Part shown: one piece after another, positions 39,772 through 49,362 of the stretch
Position numbering within the stretch: the first letter of the stretch is position 1
Layout: the number at the start of each line of letters is the position of its first letter
Source of the DNA: Psychrobacter namhaensis
GTDB taxonomy: Bacteria > Pseudomonadota > Gammaproteobacteria > Pseudomonadales > Moraxellaceae
DNA: 64,000 bases
Assembly: GCF_016107545.1 (NCBI RefSeq)
Contig: NZ_JABASS010000014.1
Span: 1 to 64,000, forward strand
Direction: 5' to 3'
Made by a program: the position numbers and the translations under genes
Notes under the pieces: model-generated
The model's database searches: none
What the model was told of the DNA's origin: nothing
Seen by the model: the letters and a program-made list of their open reading frames with translations, nothing else

Positions 39772-40716
39772 TCAAAGTACTTCCAACCAACTTGACACCA
39801 TTAAGTCTGCTTCTTCTGAGCTAAACTGCTGGGTCCCCCCCCCTGGATAGAAAGTGATTTCACCAAATTTTATTTCGTTTTTAATATTATATAAATCAAC
39901 TCTACAAAAAATAAAGGGCTGTGCTATCAACTCAGCATATTCAATCATCTTTTCAAGATTTTTAGGTTTAGTAACTAGACTTTCATCAAAATTTTCTCTA
40001 CCAACAGTAAAATTTTGTAACTTAAAATATTTATCGTAAATATTTCTTTTTGCATACGGATTATGACTTCCATTATCAGCAGCTGTGTTGATATCTACAA
40101 AAATTAATTTGGCTTCACCATGAAAACAAAAAAAACGATAGTCCAATAATTCAGACTCAGTTTCTATAAATTTCTCAACTATGATTTTAGGTTTAATATT
40201 CTTGTAGTTCCATTCTCTAGATTGTTGATAGTAGTTTTTACTCAAAGCAAGATTAAACCTTTTTTTAAAGTCAATATGATCAAAATTATGTTTTTTATTA
40301 GAGTCATAAACAACATTAGTACCTGATACATGATTACATTTAATAAAAAACTTACCTTCTAGATTGTCAAAAGGTATGTCATCAACTTTTGAGTATACCC
40401 CTTCTATATCATTTAGGATATGCCCAAGCCCAATGTCTTCTATATAATCTCTAACCTTTACCTTGTCACTACATTGTGTCATCAAGGGGTGTCTATAGTT
40501 AATTTTAAGCCACCATAGCTTTTCATTAAAAGTGATTGGGTTATCTAGATTTAATTTTTCACCAGTAGCTGCTTTGTACACAATCCTAGAAAAAAAACTA
40601 TCACTTGTTGCACTTAAGACTAGTATTTTCATTGAGTTTAAGTGTGAATATAAACTTTTTATAGATGCGTACTTGTAACTTTGTGTTCGTAGTTTATTCT
40701 TAATTAATCTATACAT
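39772..40716 (-). CDS. TupA-like ATP-grasp protein (possible amidoligase)
   Basis: A 314-residue protein resembling the TupA-like ATP-grasp family found in surface-polysaccharide loci, where some members form amides between sugar uronic acids and amino acids and others have been called glycosyltransferases. Visible features are NPITFNEKLWWLK near 60, KVKVRDYIEDIG, FFIKCNHVSGTNVVYD (nucleotide-binding strand), EKFIETESELLDYRFFCFHGEAKLIFVD and the C-terminal GEITFYPGGGTQQF. The adjacent ugd and epimerase genes would provide a hexuronic acid substrate. The gene is very AT-rich but carries a nine-G tract near its 3' end and two runs of eight T on the coding strand. Function is an inference from family and neighbours. 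Confidence 0.78.
   Translation of the reverse strand: MYRLIKNKLRTQSYKYASIKSLYSHLNSMKILVLSATSDSFFSRIVYKAATGEKLNLDNPITFNEKLWWLKINYRHPLMTQCSDKVKVRDYIEDIGLGHILNDIEGVYSKVDDIPFDNLEGKFFIKCNHVSGTNVVYDSNKKHNFDHIDFKKRFNLALSKNYYQQSREWNYKNIKPKIIVEKFIETESELLDYRFFCFHGEAKLIFVDINTAADNGSHNPYAKRNIYDKYFKLQNFTVGRENFDESLVTKPKNLEKMIEYAELIAQPFIFCRVDLYNIKNEIKFGEITFYPGGGTQQFSSEEADLMVSSWLEVL
39835..39843 (-). repeat. Nine-G homopolymer inside the ATP-grasp gene
   Basis: The coding (minus) strand has nine consecutive G encoding the triple glycine of FYPGGGTQQF, about 22 codons before the stop. Slippage by one base would replace the C-terminus. In such AT-rich surroundings a G9 run is unusual and could act as a phase-variation tract, though the glycines also belong to a family motif. 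Confidence 0.6.
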
Positions 40717-40793
40717 AACGATGTCTCACAATTATTTGGTGTTATTTATAAATATATGATGTATTTTTCAGATACAAATGACACATTTTAAAT

Positions 40794-41885
40794 TTATCTC
40801 TCCTCATAACTACCGCTCCATACTGAAATATATTGTTCAGCAACTTTTCTATAGTCATGAAGATTCTCTGCTAATAATCTTGACTTGTAGCCTATCAAAC
40901 TAATTTCTTTTCGCTTTTGAACTAATGCTTCTAGTTGTTCATAAATACTGTCAACATTTGGCTGGATTGCTATAAGGGGTGATGTGTCTAAATTAAATTC
41001 ACTCAAAAATTCTGGCTCACCTCCGCCGACTACCACTTTCCCTAAAGCTAGCCCGTAAACTCCATTAACTCCGGTAGAAACTGAATACACTTGATCTACA
41101 ATGACATTAGCTCGTTCGAGTACTTTTAGATAATCTGCTAAAGGCATTCGTCCATCTATTACACATTCAACCTCATTTGGATAGTTTCTTTCAAGACGCT
41201 CAAAAGCTTCTCGAATTAGAGCAGTTCCCTTTACCTCAGGCCTATTTAAGCCATGAAAGAATACTAACTTATCTTTAATAACATTTTCTTTATAGATTAT
41301 CTTCTTCAAATTCATTGGTATTGGAATTGTAGAACAAAGTTTGGGATGACCAGCACTTCTATAGGGTTGTGCATATTCATACATAATTGGAATATACCCA
41401 TCAATTTTATCTAGGAGCCAAGAGTTATATTTCCTACCTTCCTGAGTTTGACTCCAAAATTTTCTACGGTGGCCTAGAGGTTTAAAATAAAGCTCAGAAT
41501 ATTTAAACTCTTGCTGTAGAAAGTCTGCAATAATTGAGTTTGTATCAGTTGCACCTGCACCGACTAGAAATACTTTGCTGTTATTTCTTAAAATATATTT
41601 AATTATGAATTTATTCAGACCTAATTTTTGAGGGAAAACAACTGGTGCTATTAATTGGACTATATCATAACCTCTGAACTTATTGATATTTTTAAGTAAT
41701 TTAAGTAATTGATGAGCTCTATTAATATATCTATTAGAATAGTTACTACCTAAATCAATATTAGACACTATACTTTTCCACCCATCGCCAGAAGAGGCTA
41801 TATCGACTTCATGGCCCACCTCTTCTAACCCCTCCTTAAGATTCTTATGAAGCCCGCTAAATTCACCTAATAACAATATTTTCAT
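40794..41885 (-). CDS. Putative glycosyltransferase of the capsule locus
   Basis: A 363-residue protein with a GT-B-like layout: N-terminal Rossmann start MKILLLGEFSGLHKNLKEGLEEVGHEV and a donor-like half with KLVFFHGLNRPEVKGTALIREAF and YLKVLERANVIVDQVYS. It lacks an obvious E-x7-E motif; the equivalent region reads GVYGLALGKVVVGGGEPEF. The acceptor and donor are unknown. The ATG at 41885 has AAGGA seven bases upstream; the TTG frame to 41900 is less likely. It is followed by the ATP-grasp gene and preceded by a 198-base AT-rich gap after wzx. Confidence 0.72.
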   Translation of the reverse strand: MKILLLGEFSGLHKNLKEGLEEVGHEVDIASSGDGWKSIVSNIDLGSNYSNRYINRAHQLLKLLKNINKFRGYDIVQLIAPVVFPQKLGLNKFIIKYILRNNSKVFLVGAGATDTNSIIADFLQQEFKYSELYFKPLGHRRKFWSQTQEGRKYNSWLLDKIDGYIPIMYEYAQPYRSAGHPKLCSTIPIPMNLKKIIYKENVIKDKLVFFHGLNRPEVKGTALIREAFERLERNYPNEVECVIDGRMPLADYLKVLERANVIVDQVYSVSTGVNGVYGLALGKVVVGGGEPEFLSEFNLDTSPLIAIQPNVDSIYEQLEALVQKRKEISLIGYKSRLLAENLHDYRKVAEQYISVWSGSYEER

Positions 41886-42083
41886 TGTAAATCCTTTCAA
41901 AATAATAGCACACTAGTTTCTTTATAATAGATTCTGTTAAGTTTTTATTATTTATTTCACATTAGTTTCTGATAGCATTAAAAGAACGAATGTTTTAAAT
42001 TTTTCACGATAAATTTCCATCAATTTGGTTCTAGTTTTAAAGTTATTTAATTCTATAGTATTGGACATTCCTATCTTTAATTT

Positions 42084-43340
42084 TTATCTCTCTTTTGCTC
42101 TAAGCTGATTAAATACAGAAAAGGAGAGCATTACCCAATATAATGCATAATTAATTAAATAGGCTATTGATACGCCTTCAAATCCGAAAAAATTTGTGCA
42201 TATATAGGTAAGGCCTACCAGACTGATAGAAGCTAGAATTTCAGATAAGATAAATAACTTAGTCATAGCTTGGCCAAGCATCAAATAAGCAATAATCCAG
42301 CTTCCAATTTTAAGTGAGTCACCTATCATCTGCCAAAGAAATAAATCCTTCATAGGTAGAAAAGAAGGAGTGAACAATAAACTAATAATCCAGTCTCTTA
42401 ACACATATACTACTAGAGCACCCGTCAATGCAACAGGAAAAATAAACTTATATCCTGTATAAACTTCTTTTTTAATACTTTCAAGGTCTTTAAGCTCTGA
42501 TAAGCGTGGTAAGTAATAGACACTTAATGTAGTAGTAACCAACATTAAATAGGCTCCACTCAGGCGAATCATAGCCTCCCAATATCCTGCATACTGCACC
42601 CCAAACTCATCTACCATATGACTTCTGATGAGAATTTGCGAAATAGGCATACATAGTGCACTAGTTAATGCCATCAGTACATAGCTGCCAAACTTCCTTG
42701 ACAATGCTTTGTCTATCTTTCCAAATAAATAGGATAGCTTAAACCAGCTTGCTTTGTAACATAGGAATAAGGTGACTAGAAAGACAATAGATTGGTTAAT
42801 TGATAATGCAACTAGTGCACCATACAATCCTAATTTGAAAGCCAATAATCCTGTAGTTATTAAAGCAAATACACTCCCTGCAATATTGGCAATAACCAGT
42901 CGTAATATTTCTTTTTTGCCATTAAGTATCGCTAAAAACAATGCATTGAAATTAAAAAATATTAGAAATATCGCAAACCAGATAAAGATGGATTGATATT
43001 CAGTAGACTTAAATATATAAATAGCCAGCTGCTTTTGAAAAATCAAAATCAGAAAAGCGACGATCATGCTAAATATAAGAACGATACTACCAGCTGTTTT
43101 CCATACTAGTTTTTGTTTCTGTTCGCTATCATAATATTCTGCAGTATATTTGACGACAGCAGTATTAATTGCGCCTCCAGCAAATGTCGTAACTATTTGA
43201 ATAAAGTTCTGAAACTGTCCAATAGCAGCGTAGCCTGAAGGGCCGACATAAATGGCTAGGATTTTATTGAGAATAAACATAGTCGCCGTCTTAATTAAGA
43301 CGGCGATCCCATTTAAGGCGCTGGTTTTAAGAAGATTCAT
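42084..43340 (-). CDS. wzx: Repeat-unit flippase Wzx (polysaccharide transporter family)
   Basis: A 418-residue polytopic protein with about 12 membrane segments and the start MNLLKTSALNGIAVLIKTATMFILNKILAIYVG-type pattern of MOP-superfamily flippases (WzxE-like). It should move the lipid-linked repeat unit across the inner membrane for Wzy polymerisation. GPSGYAAIGQFQNFIQI and the GFEGVSIAYLINY segment near the C-terminus fit the family. It is followed one base after its start side by the FdtB-like gene, so the two are almost certainly cotranscribed. Confidence 0.88.
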   Translation of the reverse strand: MNLLKTSALNGIAVLIKTATMFILNKILAIYVGPSGYAAIGQFQNFIQIVTTFAGGAINTAVVKYTAEYYDSEQKQKLVWKTAGSIVLIFSMIVAFLILIFQKQLAIYIFKSTEYQSIFIWFAIFLIFFNFNALFLAILNGKKEILRLVIANIAGSVFALITTGLLAFKLGLYGALVALSINQSIVFLVTLFLCYKASWFKLSYLFGKIDKALSRKFGSYVLMALTSALCMPISQILIRSHMVDEFGVQYAGYWEAMIRLSGAYLMLVTTTLSVYYLPRLSELKDLESIKKEVYTGYKFIFPVALTGALVVYVLRDWIISLLFTPSFLPMKDLFLWQMIGDSLKIGSWIIAYLMLGQAMTKLFILSEILASISLVGLTYICTNFFGFEGVSIAYLINYALYWVMLSFSVFNQLRAKER

Positions 43341-43341
43341 A

Positions 43342-44442
43342 TTAAGGCTTAAACTTATTTACAGCACTAATAATTTTGTCTACATCTTGCATAGCTAATA
43401 TAGGGCCTATAGGGAGACTCAACACTTGGCTATGAATCTGCTCTGAGACTGGATAGCTCAAATTATTCCACTCTTGGTAAGCCTGCTGTTTGTGCGGAGG
43501 AACAGGGTAATGAATTAAGGTCTGAACACCTTGCTCTGCTAAGTGTTCTTGCAGTGCATCGCGCTGTTCACAGCGGACTACGAAGACATGCCAAACGTGC
43601 GCTTCGCCTGCTTGATTAGGCAAAGTAATATAAGGACTATCAATGCCCTCTAAATAAGTCTGTGCTACTTGACGGCGGTGAGCGATTTCTTTATCTAAAT
43701 AAGGCAGCTTTACATTAAGCACAGCGGCTTGAATTTCATCTAAGCGGCTATTGACTCCTTGAAACAGGTTTTTATATTTTTCATGTGAGCCATAATTGCG
43801 TAGGGCACGTAACGTCTTAGCTAATTCGTCATCATTAGTCGTTACCGCCCCTGCATCACCTAGTGCCCCTAAATTCTTACCTGGATAGAAGCTGAATGCA
43901 CTAGCATTACCCCAATTGCCTGCTTTTTTGCCATCAATACTGGCACCATGCGCTTGAGCTGAGTCTTCTAACACCAATAAATCATGCTCTTTGGCAATCT
44001 TCATTAACGTAAGCATGTCAGCTAACTGACCGTACAGATGCACAGGCAAAATGGCTCGGGTCTTATCGGTAATCGCTGCTTGAGTGTTCTTAGGAGATAA
44101 GTTGTATGTTATTAAGTCAGGCTCTACTAAGATAGGAGTCAGATCGTTTGCACTAATGGCTAAGATGCTCGCAATATAGGTATTAGCAGGAACAATAATT
44201 TCGTCACCAGCTTTAAGTTTACCCAGCTCTTTCCAAGCTCGCAGAGTAAGGATAAGGGCCTCTAAACCATTGGCAACACCAATTGCATGTTTAGTGCCAC
44301 AATAAGCGGCAAAGTTTTGCTCGAAACTACTTAATTCATTGCCAGTAATATACCAACCTGAATCGATGACTCGAGTACAGGCTTCAATGAGTTGATCTCG
44401 GTATTGTGCATTTATATTTTTTAGATCTAAAAAGGGAATCAT
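43342..44442 (-). CDS. DegT/DnrJ/EryC1/StrS aminotransferase, FdtB/QdtB-like
   Basis: PLP enzyme predicted to aminate C3 of dTDP-3-keto-6-deoxyhexose. It begins [18 protein letters not shown], typical of FdtB; the PLP lysine is in [17 protein letters not shown] and the cofactor-contact motif is [10 protein letters not shown]. Neighbours fdtA-like and an acyltransferase complete the dTDP-Fuc3NAc/Qui3NAc set. Its start overlaps the acyltransferase gene by 4 bases (ATGA). Which epimer is made depends on the ketoisomerase and cannot be told here. Confidence 0.9.
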   Translation of the reverse strand: MIPFLDLKNINAQYRDQLIEACTRVIDSGWYITGNELSSFEQNFAAYCGTKHAIGVANGLEALILTLRAWKELGKLKAGDEIIVPANTYIASILAISANDLTPILVEPDLITYNLSPKNTQAAITDKTRAILPVHLYGQLADMLTLMKIAKEHDLLVLEDSAQAHGASIDGKKAGNWGNASAFSFYPGKNLGALGDAGAVTTNDDELAKTLRALRNYGSHEKYKNLFQGVNSRLDEIQAAVLNVKLPYLDKEIAHRRQVAQTYLEGIDSPYITLPNQAGEAHVWHVFVVRCEQRDALQEHLAEQGVQTLIHYPVPPHKQQAYQEWNNLSYPVSEQIHSQVLSLPIGPILAMQDVDKIISAVNKFKP

Positions 44443-44900
44443 TTGATATACCTAATCACTTTAGCGGGGTTGCCAACGACTACTGCGTAATCTGGGACAT
44501 TTTTAGTTACTACAGCCCCAGCGCCTACCATAGCTCTTTCACCTACTGTAATTCCTGGAAGTATGGTGGCGTTCGCGCCTATACTTGACCCTTGCTTTAA
44601 GGTTATTCCCGAGAAAGCTTCAGGATACTCTTTAGAACGTGGTAATAGGTCATTGGTAAAGGTAGCATTTGGTCCAATGAACACATTATTTTCTATTTTG
44701 GTACCGTCCCATATTTGGACACCGGGCTTTACAGTAACGTTGTCACCAATTATGACATCATTTTCTATTAGAACTTGCGCGTTAATATTACAGTTATTAC
44801 CAATTACGGCATGTTCTAAAACTACACAGAACTGCCAAATTTTTGTATCTTCGCCAATATTTTGACTTTGAACATCAGCAAGGGAGTGAATAAAACTCAT
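44439..44900 (-). CDS. Hexapeptide-repeat acyltransferase, FdtC/QdtC-like
   Basis: A 153-residue left-handed beta-helix acetyltransferase made almost wholly of hexapeptide repeats ([40 protein letters not shown]), ending in [14 protein letters not shown]. Family context says it N-acetylates the 3-amino group on dTDP-3-amino-3,6-dideoxyhexose, giving Fuc3NAc or Qui3NAc. It overlaps its neighbours on both sides by 4 bases, so translation of the three fdt-like genes is coupled. Confidence 0.88.
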   Translation of the reverse strand: MSFIHSLADVQSQNIGEDTKIWQFCVVLEHAVIGNNCNINAQVLIENDVIIGDNVTVKPGVQIWDGTKIENNVFIGPNATFTNDLLPRSKEYPEAFSGITLKQGSSIGANATILPGITVGERAMVGAGAVVTKNVPDYAVVVGNPAKVIRYIK

Positions 44901-45298
44901 AGTTTAACCTGATTTTTAAATTCATCATAATCGCGAATATAATCGCTTTCATCATAATGCTCACTAGCAAGTACTAAAAGAACACAGTCCTCACTAAAGT
45001 CATGCATTTCACGCCAGACCAAATCTCCAATCACTAAGCCTTTAGTAGGTGAGTCTAGCCGTGCTTCGCTACGTTCCTCACCATCATCTAATATCATACG
45101 GCATTTACCTGTAATGCATATAGCAACCTGCTGAAGCTTTTTATGCGCATGAAAACCTCTAGCCTCGCCTTCACGTGTGCCAAAGATATAATAGACGCGC
45201 TTAATCGCAAAAGGAACAGACTCCTCTGCTTCCAAAGCAACTAAGAAGCCACGTTCATCCCCCAAAGCAGGAAAATCGATCCATTTAAATAAGCTCAT
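44897..45298 (-). CDS. dTDP-4-keto-6-deoxyglucose 3,4-ketoisomerase, FdtA/QdtA-like
   Basis: A 133-residue cupin-type sugar isomerase that moves the keto group from C4 to C3. [52 protein letters not shown] (metal/substrate His pair) and [31 protein letters not shown] are family hallmarks. FdtA and QdtA differ in the stereochemistry at C4, set by few residues I cannot judge, so the product may be the Fuc3N or Qui3N branch. It lies 4 bases after rmlA. Confidence 0.9.
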   Translation of the reverse strand: MSLFKWIDFPALGDERGFLVALEAEESVPFAIKRVYYIFGTREGEARGFHAHKKLQQVAICITGKCRMILDDGEERSEARLDSPTKGLVIGDLVWREMHDFSEDCVLLVLASEHYDESDYIRDYDEFKNQVKL

Positions 45299-45302
45299 AC
45301 TA

Positions 45303-46175
45303 TTAGCCTTTTATTAAATCTAGCAAATATTGTCCATAGCTATTTTTGCTAAGTTGTTCACCTGTTTTTTGTAAATCTTGCTTAGTTAACCAACCGTTAT
45401 GGTAAGCAATTTCTTCTAAGCAAGCTATTTTATAGCCTTGACGCTTCTCAATCGTCTCTACAAACATGCCTGCTTCAAGTAAGCTTTCATGAGTACCAGT
45501 ATCTAGCCAAGCAAAACCACGGCCTAATAGCTCAACATTTAAGTCACCACGTTCCATATACATCTGATTGACTGTAGTAATCTCAAGTTCACCTCGATCT
45601 GAAGGTTTAACCTGTTTGGCAATCTCTATCACATCGTTGTCATAGAAATATAAGCCGGTCACAGCATAGTTGGACTTAGGCTTAGCAGGCTTCTCCTCAA
45701 TTGAGATAGCCCGTTTATTATCATTAAACTCAACAACCCCAAAACGTTCAGGGTCTTTTACTTGATAGCCAAAGACAGTCGCTCCTTTTTGGCGATTGAT
45801 GGCTTGACGCAATAGCGGAGTAAATCCCTGACCATAAAAAATATTATCGCCAAGTACTAAACAGACGTTACTATCACCGATGAATTTTTCACCGAGGATA
45901 AAAGCCTGCGCTAACCCATCTGGGCTGGGCTGCACCGTATAGCTGATATCAATACCTAATTCACTACCATCACCCAATAAACGTTTAAATCCATCAATGT
46001 CGTCAGGAGTACTAATAACAAGTACCTCACGAATACCAGCTAGCATAAGTACAGATAACGGATAGTAGATCATTGGTTTGTCGTAGATGGGTAGCAACTG
46101 TTTAGACACACCCTTAGTAATCGGGTATAACCGCGTTCCTGAACCGCCTGCTAAGATAATACCTTTTGTGTTCAT
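45303..46175 (-). CDS. rmlA: Glucose-1-phosphate thymidylyltransferase
   Basis: Forms dTDP-glucose from glucose-1-phosphate and dTTP. The N-terminal nucleotide-binding motif [20 protein letters not shown], the [19 protein letters not shown] segment and GDNIFYGQG are intact; 290 residues is the family length. It abuts rmlB. No rmlC or rmlD is present, so dTDP-rhamnose is not made here and the pathway branches to the 3-amino sugar. Confidence 0.96.
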   Translation of the reverse strand: MNTKGIILAGGSGTRLYPITKGVSKQLLPIYDKPMIYYPLSVLMLAGIREVLVISTPDDIDGFKRLLGDGSELGIDISYTVQPSPDGLAQAFILGEKFIGDSNVCLVLGDNIFYGQGFTPLLRQAINRQKGATVFGYQVKDPERFGVVEFNDNKRAISIEEKPAKPKSNYAVTGLYFYDNDVIEIAKQVKPSDRGELEITTVNQMYMERGDLNVELLGRGFAWLDTGTHESLLEAGMFVETIEKRQGYKIACLEEIAYHNGWLTKQDLQKTGEQLSKNSYGQYLLDLIKG

Positions 46176-47234
46176 TTATTCACCTGCTCCTAATCTTTCA
46201 CGTTGGTAGCTGCCATCTTGTACGCGACTACACCATTCCATACTATTTAAATACCATTCCACTGTTTTTCTAATACCACTATCAAACGTCTCTGTCGGCG
46301 TCCAATTTAACTCATTCGCAATTTTGCTAGCATCGATGGCATAGCGCAAATCATGTCCTGGACGGTCTTTTACAAACGTGATTAACGACTCATATTGATT
46401 CCCCTCGGCACGAGGCTGTAATTCATCTAAAATTTGACAAATCGTTTTCACTACTTCAATATTCTGCTTCTCATTGTGTCCGCCAATATTATAAGTTTCA
46501 CCTACTTCACCTTCAGTTACTACTTTATATAGAGCACGGGCATGGTCTTCTACAAACAACCAATCACGTATTTGATTACCTTTGCCATAAATAGGCAAAG
46601 CCTTACCGTCTAAAGCATTTAAGATAACTAACGGAATAAGCTTTTCAGGAAAATGGTATGGTCCATAATTATTAGAGCAATTAGTGACTAAAATAGGGAA
46701 ACCATAAGTACGATGCCATGCGCGTACTAAGTGATCAGAACTTGCTTTAGACGCAGAATAAGGTGAGCTTGGTGCATAAGGTGTAGTTTCAATAAATAAA
46801 TCAGTCGTACCTTCTAGGTCACCATAAACCTCATCGGTAGAAATATGATGAAATCTAAATTCAGACTTTTCTACATCATTAAGTTTTTGCCAGTATGCAC
46901 GCGCAACTTCTAGTAACGTATAAGTACCCACGATATTAGTATTGATAAATTCGGCAGGTCCATCAATTGAGCGATCTACATGCGACTCTGCAGCTAGATG
47001 CATGACAAGATTCGGCTGATAATTGTCAAATGCTTTCTCTAATGCCTCTTTATCACAGATATCAATCTGTTGAAATTCATATCTCGGACTCTGATCAATT
47101 TCTTTGAGTGATTCTAAATTACCCGCATAGGTTAATTTATCAACATTCAAAACTTTATCGTCAGTATTGTTAATAACGTGACGTATAACAGCAGAGCCGA
47201 TAAAACCCGCCCCACCCGTAATTAATATTTTCAT
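46176..47234 (-). CDS. rmlB: dTDP-glucose 4,6-dehydratase
   Basis: Converts dTDP-glucose to dTDP-4-keto-6-deoxyglucose. It has the NAD motif [10 protein letters not shown], the catalytic THR/ASP/GLU region [11 protein letters not shown], the Tyr-x3-Lys YSASKASSD and [18 protein letters not shown] with [13 protein letters not shown]. The ATG at 47234 (352 residues) follows AGGTTGTTT. It is the first gene of the dTDP-sugar branch and is 122 bases downstream of the large dehydratase gene. Confidence 0.96.
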   Translation of the reverse strand: MKILITGGAGFIGSAVIRHVINNTDDKVLNVDKLTYAGNLESLKEIDQSPRYEFQQIDICDKEALEKAFDNYQPNLVMHLAAESHVDRSIDGPAEFINTNIVGTYTLLEVARAYWQKLNDVEKSEFRFHHISTDEVYGDLEGTTDLFIETTPYAPSSPYSASKASSDHLVRAWHRTYGFPILVTNCSNNYGPYHFPEKLIPLVILNALDGKALPIYGKGNQIRDWLFVEDHARALYKVVTEGEVGETYNIGGHNEKQNIEVVKTICQILDELQPRAEGNQYESLITFVKDRPGHDLRYAIDASKIANELNWTPTETFDSGIRKTVEWYLNSMEWCSRVQDGSYQRERLGAGE

Positions 47235-47356
47235 AAACAACCTATTTAGTTTCGCATTTAAAAATAAAGCAATTACTTTTTATATGTTCATTATTTGGTA
47301 TTCGTGGTTTACACTTAAAGTAATTTCTCTAAATAACTTTACTATACCTACTATGG

Positions 47357-49309
47357 CTATGGCGTTTCTTGATAGCCCGCTACAAACTGCTGAAACTGCT
47401 GCTTAAGCCAAGTGACATCAAACTGTTTTTGTTTTTCGATAAGCTCAAACAACACCGATTCAATCTCATCTAATGGGAAACTGTGCTCTATCGCTTGCAT
47501 AATCAATGGATGATAAGTGGTTTCAATATTATCTTCACCGATAATCAGCTCTTCATAGAGTTTTTCTCCGGCTCTAAGACCCGTAAAGATGACTTCAACA
47601 TCACCCTCAGGATGCGCGGCATCTTTAACATCAAAACCACTTAAATGAATCATTCGGTGTGCCAAATCAACGATTTTGACTGGCTCTCCCATATCGAGGA
47701 CAAACACCTCACCACCTGATGCCATGGCACCAGCTTGGATGACTAAGTTCGCTGCCTCTGGAATCGTCATAAAGTAACGAGTTACATCAGGATGGGTAAC
47801 TGTGATCGGCTTGCCTTGTTCGATCTGCTTAGTAAATAGCGGTACCACAGAGCCTGAAGAGCCTAGGACATTACCAAAGCGCACCATACTAATACAGGTC
47901 TGACTATCTGTCTGACTTAGCGCTTGGCAAACCAACTCTGCTAAACGTTTAGAAGCGCCCATCACATTAGTCGGTCTTACTGCTTTATCAGTAGAGATAA
48001 GCACGAAGGTTTCGACATTGGCTTCGATAGCTGCTCGCGCACAGTGATAAGTGCCTTTGGTGTTATTAATAACGCCTTCAAAGGGGTTATGCTCTACCAT
48101 AGGCACATGTTTATAGGCGGCAGCATGATAAACCGTCTGTATATTATGGAGATTCAGTATTCTAAGCAGGTTCGATTCATTAGTGACGTTACCGATGACG
48201 GCGACTATTTCAATGTTTTGATAAGCAGGGGTGTTGGCTTGTTTTACAGTTAACTCTTGATGGATACTATAAAGGGCAAATTCAGACAGCTCATAGAGCA
48301 CAAGACATTTGGGCTGGTTCTTAATCACTTGACGGCACAGCTCACTACCGATAGAGCCACCAGCGCCCGTGACCAGTACGCATTTACCGCTGATGTTTTT
48401 TTGTAGTAGGCGCGCGTCCGGCTCAACAGTTTGACGATCTAGTACATCTAAGATGTCCACCTTGCGCATGCTACTGACCGTTACTTTTTCATCGGCGATT
48501 TCTTCTAGACTTGGTAACTCTTTTATTTTTACAGCAATACTTGAAAGCTTATCTATAATGTCTCTTTTTTGGGCACGACTGATAGACGGAATAGCCAAGA
48601 AAACCTGTGCAATATCAAGCTTCTCTACCAAGCTTATTAAGTCATGAGCCGGATAAATCTTTTTGCCAAGTAAGTAAGCACCTGTAAGCTGTGGGTCATC
48701 ATCGATATAAGCCACAACATTATACTTATGTGAGTTTCTTAAGCCTTCTAATAAGTCACGACCTGCCTCTCCTCCGCCATAAATAATGACATTATCGTAA
48801 CCACCTTCGACTCTAGCACCTTGTTGGTTTTTTCCTTGTAAGCGCGTTAAGAACTCACGGATAGTTAGCCTACTATTCCATAGCCAAATAAAGAATAGAA
48901 ATAAAAATATGATAGGAGCTGAACGCGGCATGTAAGGAAAGACATCAAACGAAATAACGACTTCATAAAAGACAATCAGCAAAAAAAATAACTGCGAGAC
49001 GTTTGCCATGACGGCATCAAAGAAACCTCTAGCCACACCTCTATAAAACCCTATCGCGTACAAGCCCACGATAGGGATAACGGCGTAAAAAAATAATGCC
49101 ACTAATCCAATATGATTGCCCAGATAACCGTAGCGTAAAGATAAGGCTAAGAATAGACAAGTTAATGACGATATCAAGTCTGTACTAAGCAAAATTGCGC
49201 GCTTAACGCTACGAGGTAATGACAACAAGTATTCGGCTATACGTTGTAGCCAGCCAATTTTAGCATTCAGTGACTGGTACGCACTTTTAGTTTCTGACTT
49301 TAAGGACAT
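47357..49309 (-). CDS. Membrane-bound UDP-GlcNAc 4,6-dehydratase, PglF/WbpM/Gdr type
   Basis: A 650-residue polytopic nucleotide-sugar dehydratase predicted to make UDP-4-keto-6-deoxy-GlcNAc, the first step toward bacillosamine or QuiNAc4NAc. Four N-terminal membrane segments lie at about 35-150; a CoA-binding-like Rossmann domain (YDNVIIYGGGEAGRDLLEGL) follows, then the SDR catalytic domain with GAGGSIGSELCRQV. The catalytic Tyr is replaced by Met in NVMGASKRL, as in the large members of this family. Its aminotransferase, acetyltransferase and transferase partners lie at the far end of the locus. The ATG at 49309 is preferred to a TTG three codons earlier. Confidence 0.93.
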   Translation of the reverse strand: MSLKSETKSAYQSLNAKIGWLQRIAEYLLSLPRSVKRAILLSTDLISSLTCLFLALSLRYGYLGNHIGLVALFFYAVIPIVGLYAIGFYRGVARGFFDAVMANVSQLFFLLIVFYEVVISFDVFPYMPRSAPIIFLFLFFIWLWNSRLTIREFLTRLQGKNQQGARVEGGYDNVIIYGGGEAGRDLLEGLRNSHKYNVVAYIDDDPQLTGAYLLGKKIYPAHDLISLVEKLDIAQVFLAIPSISRAQKRDIIDKLSSIAVKIKELPSLEEIADEKVTVSSMRKVDILDVLDRQTVEPDARLLQKNISGKCVLVTGAGGSIGSELCRQVIKNQPKCLVLYELSEFALYSIHQELTVKQANTPAYQNIEIVAVIGNVTNESNLLRILNLHNIQTVYHAAAYKHVPMVEHNPFEGVINNTKGTYHCARAAIEANVETFVLISTDKAVRPTNVMGASKRLAELVCQALSQTDSQTCISMVRFGNVLGSSGSVVPLFTKQIEQGKPITVTHPDVTRYFMTIPEAANLVIQAGAMASGGEVFVLDMGEPVKIVDLAHRMIHLSGFDVKDAAHPEGDVEVIFTGLRAGEKLYEELIIGEDNIETTYHPLIMQAIEHSFPLDEIESVLFELIEKQKQFDVTWLKQQFQQFVAGYQETP

Positions 49310-49362
49310 AACACTCAACTACTCAAAGGATATTAATGTAGGTAAAGCTACTAAAAATCTAG

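Noticed and set aside
41886-42083. Possible remnant gene between wzx and the glycosyltransferase
   Set aside because: Only AT-rich sequence with stops in all frames; no residue of a coding pattern.
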